Translations under genes and position numbers: made by a program | Notes under the pieces: generated by a model | Database searches by the model: none | What the model saw: the letters and a program-made list of their open reading frames with translations, nothing else | What the model was told of the DNA's origin: nothing | Shown: positions 31,992-35,472 of the stretch, one piece after another | Layout: every line of letters begins with the position of its first letter | How positions within the stretch are numbered: position 1 is the first letter of the stretch | Assembly: GCA_002342365.1 (NCBI GenBank) | Contig: DDPV01000040.1 | Span: 1 to 35,472, forward strand | Source: Burkholderiales bacterium UBA2459 | GTDB taxonomy: Bacteria > Pseudomonadota > Gammaproteobacteria > Burkholderiales > Burkholderiaceae_E | DNA: 35,472 nt | Direction of reading: 5' to 3'

Positions 31992-32509
31992 ATGCCGGTT
32001 GCCACTAAAAATCGCGACACCATGTTGTAGGCGGCCGTAACCCCGCACAGTTCAATCACTTCGCGGTCGCTCAAATGGGCCCGCAAAGCCTGCATCAAAG
32101 CCTCGCCCACGACAACATCGCGCGTCATGGCCACAATGACCGCAAGCGCGCAGCGCTCAAGCTCATCGAAATGCGATGCGTCGTCGATGGCAGCGATGGG
32201 GTCACGAAGCGCCTGAACCTGGTCCTGGGTTGCGCCAGCCTGCAAGTACAAGGGCGCATGTTGAACAAACTCATAATCGGCACGGTTCAAGACTGCGACC
32301 GCGCACATGGCGAGCTCGCGCAGTTTGGGACTCAACGACAAATCGTTGCGCACTGCGCCCAAAAACAGGTTCCAGCCCTGAGCAAAGGGCGGCGAATGCA
32401 GCAGCATCCGGTCCAGATGAAGCAAATCGCCGCCACGGCGTTTGCGAATCGCATCAACCACTGCTGCAGGTTCGGCCAGATCTTCGGGCAAATAGGGGAT
32501 GTAGGGCAT
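31961..32509 (-). CDS. Carboxymuconolactone decarboxylase family protein
   Basis: 182-residue CMD/AhpD-fold protein. LRELAMCAVAVLNRADYEFVQHAPLYLQAG carries the Glu80 and His84 of the family, but the CxxC pair of true AhpD peroxidases is absent, so thiol peroxidase activity is unlikely. The C-terminal VIELCGVTAAYNMVSRFLVATGI is typical. The physiological substrate is unknown. Start ATG 32509 is followed by MPYIPYLPEDL, a common opening for this subgroup. The 3' end is antisense to the last 31 bases of lipA. Confidence 0.87.
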   Translation of the reverse strand: MPYIPYLPEDLAEPAAVVDAIRKRRGGDLLHLDRMLLHSPPFAQGWNLFLGAVRNDLSLSPKLRELAMCAVAVLNRADYEFVQHAPLYLQAGATQDQVQALRDPIAAIDDASHFDELERCALAVIVAMTRDVVVGEALMQALRAHLSDREVIELCGVTAAYNMVSRFLVATGIHPDDIAKPA

Positions 32510-32564
32510 GCTTTGCGTCCTTGCGCAGCTTTGGATGCGGGCAGAATATGGCAGACTGCAGCAG

Positions 32565-33551
32565 ATGCCAAGTTCGACCCATCCGGATAAGCAGGAATCA
32601 GCAGCAGATTGCCGGCTAAGCGGTCCTGGAGCTCAGACCCGCGCAGATTCGGTTTACCTGATTTCGCCAGCCGGAGCGATTGAAGACCCGGGCGCCTGCA
32701 CACTGGCTTTGCAACAGTTAAGCGCACAGGGCTGGTCGCCACGCGCAGACCGCGCGCTGTGTGCGCGCTGGCAGCGTTTTGCCGGCACCGACAGGCAGCG
32801 GCTGCTTGCGGTTGAGCGTGCCGCGAGGCAATCCTCGGCCCGCATGGTCATGATGAGCCGAGGCGGCTACGGATGGATGCGTCTGCTTTCGCATTTGCCC
32901 TTCAAGGCGCTGGCTGACGCGGACAAATTCTGGGTGGGCTTTAGCGACACCACAGCCTTTCATCTGGCGATGCTTGGCACCACAGCCAGCATCACCTGGG
33001 CCGGGCCGATGCTGCTAGATGACTTTGGCCGCGAGGAAGTCGACGAGACCACCAGCGCATGCTTGAGGGAGGCCTTCGAGGGTAGGCTTGAAGCGCTGGG
33101 ATTCCGTTTTCAGGCCTGCGCAGCCGCTCCTAGCGCACTGGATGAGCGTGGCGTCTTGTGGGGTGGCAATCTTTCGATGGTTTGCGCCATGCTGGGAAGT
33201 CCTTGGCTGCAAAAAGCGCCTGAAGCGGGCATTTTGTTTCTGGAGGACGTTGGCGAGCATCCTTATCAGATCGAACGCATGCTATTGCGCTTGCTCAACG
33301 AAGGCGTGCTGGACAAGCAAAAAGCGGTGCTACTTGGCAGCTTCAACGGCTACAGCCTCAGGCCTCATGACCGAGGCTATGATTTACAAAAAGTATTGCG
33401 GTGGATCGCGAGCCAGACGAAGGTGCCGATGCTCAGCGGACTGCCCTTTGGACATGTCCGAACAAAACTTTGCTTGCCACATGGCATGCGTATCGGGCTT
33501 GCCACTGAAGGGCGACAAGCCTTCATGCTGTTTGATTCAGCCGCGCATTGA
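32565..33551 (+). CDS. ldcA: Murein tetrapeptide LD-carboxypeptidase
   Basis: Peptidase S66 that removes the terminal D-Ala from recycled tetrapeptide murein in the cytoplasm. Seen: VYLISPAGAIEDP, MMSRGGYGWMRLL, the nucleophile Ser127 in FWVGFSDTTAFH, the catalytic Glu in FLEDVGEHPYQIERML and His in LPFGHVRTKL. 328 residues from ATG 32565; ATG 32535 is an alternative, while a start at 32508 would overlap the divergent CMD gene. It is the third peptidoglycan-related gene of the region with dac and dat. Confidence 0.9.
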   Translation: MPSSTHPDKQESAADCRLSGPGAQTRADSVYLISPAGAIEDPGACTLALQQLSAQGWSPRADRALCARWQRFAGTDRQRLLAVERAARQSSARMVMMSRGGYGWMRLLSHLPFKALADADKFWVGFSDTTAFHLAMLGTTASITWAGPMLLDDFGREEVDETTSACLREAFEGRLEALGFRFQACAAAPSALDERGVLWGGNLSMVCAMLGSPWLQKAPEAGILFLEDVGEHPYQIERMLLRLLNEGVLDKQKAVLLGSFNGYSLRPHDRGYDLQKVLRWIASQTKVPMLSGLPFGHVRTKLCLPHGMRIGLATEGRQAFMLFDSAAH

Positions 33552-33572
33552 TCCGATACAAAAAGCGCTGAT

Positions 33573-34172
33573 TCAACCGACGTAGTCGAAGAAGGTGATC
33601 ACACGGCGAACGCCTGAGACCTTGCTCGCCACTTGAGCGGCCCGATCACCCTCGCGTTTGCTGACTTGGCCCAACAAATAAACGACGCCCAATTCGGAGC
33701 TGATCCGAAAAGCACCGATTTCCAGCGTTTTATCTTCGAGGATCGCAGCCCGTACCTTGGTCGACAGTGCAATGTCGACTGCACTGTTTTGCGCGCTCGC
33801 AAGCGGTCTGATCTCAACCTCATTGATCACTGATGTCACATTATTGACCCGGGCCGCAACCTCTTGAGCCAACTTCTTATCGGCTTCGTTCACCGCCTGC
33901 CCGATCAGCAGCACCTTCCGGTTGTAACTGACCGCCCGCACATTGGCCGTAGGAACCGACGCCGACACGGCGTTACGTACCCTAAACTCGATCGTCTGGT
34001 CATCGGCCTGTGTACCCAGACTGCGGCGATCGCCACCGGCGACTGCGCCAACCGCTGCGCCTGTAACCGCCACGCCCAGGCAACCCGATAATCCGAGCGA
34101 TCCTAGGCAAAGACCAGCCAGCATGATGCGACGGCTCGCATGCTTGGTCGGCAAGCTTGTGTTGATTGTCAT
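33573..34172 (-). CDS. dolP: Dual-BON-domain lipoprotein (DolP/YraP family)
   Basis: Outer-membrane lipoprotein that supports envelope integrity and BAM function in relatives. A lipobox LSGC gives Cys31 as acylated residue, then two BON domains (about 55-125, TIEFRVRNAV...VLLIGQAVNEADKKLAQEVAAR; and 130-199, STKVRAAILEDKTL...VVYLLGQVSKREGDRAAQVASKVSGVRRVITFF). 199 residues. AGGA lies about 10 bases ahead of ATG 34172. It follows yraN, as in E. coli, but the intervening diaA gene is missing. Confidence 0.92.
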   Translation of the reverse strand: MTINTSLPTKHASRRIMLAGLCLGSLGLSGCLGVAVTGAAVGAVAGGDRRSLGTQADDQTIEFRVRNAVSASVPTANVRAVSYNRKVLLIGQAVNEADKKLAQEVAARVNNVTSVINEVEIRPLASAQNSAVDIALSTKVRAAILEDKTLEIGAFRISSELGVVYLLGQVSKREGDRAAQVASKVSGVRRVITFFDYVG

Positions 34173-34246
34173 AGCAATGTTTCCTGCAAAGGGGTCTGGA
34201 TATCAGTAAGCCCAAGTGTAAGTGAACAAGCGGTTGCACACCAAGC

Positions 34247-34627
34247 CTAAAAGGCCGCTTCGATCCAGGAGAGCCGGCTGCCCTGAACCAGCACCACATC
34301 GAAGCGGCATGCAGGCCAGTGGGAATCCCCAAAGCTGCGCTTTAAAAAGCAGGCCGCAGCGTGGCGGATTCGGGCCTGTTTTTGCCTTCCCAGGCTTTCG
34401 ATCGCGCCACCAAAGGCCTGGCTGCTGCGATAACGGACCTCGACGAAAACGAGCACGCTTCCCGCACGCATCACAAGGTCGATTTCGCCGCCACGAAAGC
34501 GGCTGTTACGCTCAACCAGCACCAAGCCTTGGCGGCTGAGCCAGTCACAGGCCAGATCCTCGGCCCGCTTGCCGCGTTGCGCTGCTTGCAGCGCCTTGAT
34601 GGACGGATCAGGTAAAGTTTTTCTCAT
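34247..34627 (-). CDS. yraN: YraN/UPF0102 family nuclease-like protein
   Basis: 126-residue protein with an endonuclease-like fold: GKRAEDLACDWLSRQGLVLVERN, SRFRGGEIDLVMRAGSVLVFVEVRYRSS (E-I-D and E-V-R of the PD-(D/E)XK-like site) and IESLGRQKQARIRHAAACFL. True function unknown. ATG 34627 shares the CATG with the opposite rsmI start. The longer in-frame stretch upstream to 35128 is antisense to rsmI and not conserved. Next downstream is dolP after 74 bases. Confidence 0.92.
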   Translation of the reverse strand: MRKTLPDPSIKALQAAQRGKRAEDLACDWLSRQGLVLVERNSRFRGGEIDLVMRAGSVLVFVEVRYRSSQAFGGAIESLGRQKQARIRHAAACFLKRSFGDSHWPACRFDVVLVQGSRLSWIEAAF

Positions 34628-35472
34628 GAGTCTTGAGGTCAATCCGCATTGGGCAAATCCGCTGGGCTTAGAGGCACAAAGGCCGCAGCATTTTCCGGCT
34701 GCCAGCCTGTTGGTCGTAGGAACCCCGATCGGGAACCTTTCGGATCTCAGTCCCCGAGCCGCGCAGGCTTTGACGGAGTCGAGCTTGCTTGCTTGCGAGG
34801 ATCCGCGGGTGAGCCGAAAACTTTTCGATGCGCTCGGCCTTCGGCCCAGACTGCTAAGCATCGAGCAACATCGCGAAGCACAGTCGATCCCGGACATTCT
34901 CGAGCATTTGCGCCAGGGTGGTCGATGCGCCTTGATCAGCGACGCCGGAACGCCTGCCATCAGTGATCCAGGGCATCGCGTGGTGCAAGCGGTGCGATCC
35001 GAGGGCTTTGTCGTCATTCCGATCCCCGGGCCAAGCGCTTTTGTTGCGCTTGCCAGCGTGAGCGGCTTTTCCCCGGGCCCGATCTGGTTTGAGGGATTTT
35101 TGCCACAACGCGAGCAGGCGGCGAGCACGAGGCTTGAGCGCTTGCTCGGCTTGAATGCCCACCTTGCGCTTTACGAAGCACCGCATCGCATCACTAAAAC
35201 CGCGGCGATGCTTGCGGCGCGCGCGCCCTTGCGCAAGCTTTGCATCGGCCGCGAACTCACCAAGCGATTTGAAGAAAGCGCGGTGATGCTGGCTAAAGAT
35301 TTACCCGACTGGCTCATGGCGCAAAGCCATCGGGATCGCGGTGAGTTTGCTTTATTCCTGGAGAGCGAACGCAGCGCTTTCGTAGCCCGCTGCGACAAAT
35401 CACCCGATAGCGACGGGTCTGGCGCTAGCCATGCGTTTACCGATCAAAACGAGGGTCAGCGCGCAGATCAAA
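34626..35472 (+). CDS. rsmI: 16S rRNA (cytidine1402-2'-O)-methyltransferase, 3' end missing
   Basis: Tetrapyrrole-methylase-fold enzyme that 2'-O-methylates C1402 in the decoding site of 16S rRNA. LLVVGTPIGNLSDLSPRA, CEDPRVSRKLFDAL, LISDAGTPAISDPGHRVV, IPGPSAFVALASVSG and WFEGFLPQRE are family motifs. The open frame continues without a stop through at least 282 codons to the window end, so the C-terminus is cut off. In the usual EDTR motif Thr is Pro here. ATG 34626 overlaps the divergent yraN start. The gene order rsmI facing yraN-dolP is the classical one. Confidence 0.92.
   Translation, partial: MSLEVNPHWANPLGLEAQRPQHFPAASLLVVGTPIGNLSDLSPRAAQALTESSLLACEDPRVSRKLFDALGLRPRLLSIEQHREAQSIPDILEHLRQGGRCALISDAGTPAISDPGHRVVQAVRSEGFVVIPIPGPSAFVALASVSGFSPGPIWFEGFLPQREQAASTRLERLLGLNAHLALYEAPHRITKTAAMLAARAPLRKLCIGRELTKRFEESAVMLAKDLPDWLMAQSHRDRGEFALFLESERSAFVARCDKSPDSDGSGASHAFTDQNEGQRADQ

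Noticed and set aside
34628..35128. N-terminal extension of YraN antisense to rsmI
   Set aside because: The extension is complementary to clear RsmI coding sequence and lies upstream of the conserved YraN start.

Overview
The window looks like a chromosomal segment of a betaproteobacterium, probably in the Burkholderiales. The evidence is a Tyr-Gly-Thr tRNA cluster running into tuf (the visible EF-Tu start reads MAKGKFE), a PhaM-type PHB granule protein, a dac-dat-ybeD-lipB-lipA block, an rfaE2 gene beside a ferritin-like gene, and a TetR-controlled paaABCDE cluster. I saw no transposase, integrase, phage gene or CRISPR array. The assignment is inferred from gene content and order; no database search was possible.

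Layout. 1-501 (minus): start of tuf and tRNA-Thr(GGT), tRNA-Gly(TCC) and tRNA-Tyr(GTA), driven by a near-consensus sigma-70 promoter. 502-824 is the divergent control region. It holds six imperfect 14-bp tandem repeats, a perfect 8-bp hairpin and a promoter whose spacer contains a PaaR-like operator. 825-5645 (plus): paaA-B-C-D-E-R, the phenylacetyl-CoA epoxidase and its TetR repressor. 5785-11653: an MBL-fold protein with an incomplete zinc site, metY with a CoA-binding protein gene (minus), and an overlapping FAH-phaM-FIST trio (plus).

11650-22484 is the most interesting part. A CarH/LitR-type MerR regulator with B12-photoreceptor signature residues is co-transcribed with an iron-sulfur (6-4)-type photolyase on the minus strand. 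Divergent from it, a tightly packed plus-strand series encodes an exported glutathione peroxidase, a flavin amine-oxidase-like protein, a DUF1365 protein, a cyclopropane-synthase-like methyltransferase, a chalcone-isomerase-like protein, an MFS_2 transporter, a DUF3833 lipoprotein, an SDR and an NTF2-like protein. A 15-bp perfect palindrome lies between the two arms. I read this as a light- or photo-oxidation-induced module joining DNA repair, peroxide removal and membrane lipid modification. The methyltransferase lacks two of the five bicarbonate-site residues of E. coli Cfa, so its product may not be a cyclopropane lipid.

22501-26638: a 32-bp perfect palindrome, a ferritin-like diiron protein, rfaE2, a gamma-glutamylcyclotransferase-like gene with birA (minus), and a VanZ-like membrane protein. 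26634-31991 (plus): a structured leader, then a [2Fe-2S] ferredoxin, an alpha/beta hydrolase, D-Ala-D-Ala carboxypeptidase, D-amino-acid transaminase, YbeD, LipB and LipA, a cell-wall and lipoate operon. 31961-35472: a CMD-family protein (minus), LD-carboxypeptidase (plus), then dolP and yraN (minus) divergent from rsmI, which runs off the window.

Most neighbouring genes on one strand overlap by 1-4 bases (ATGA, GTGA, TTGA, TGATG), which implies widespread translational coupling.
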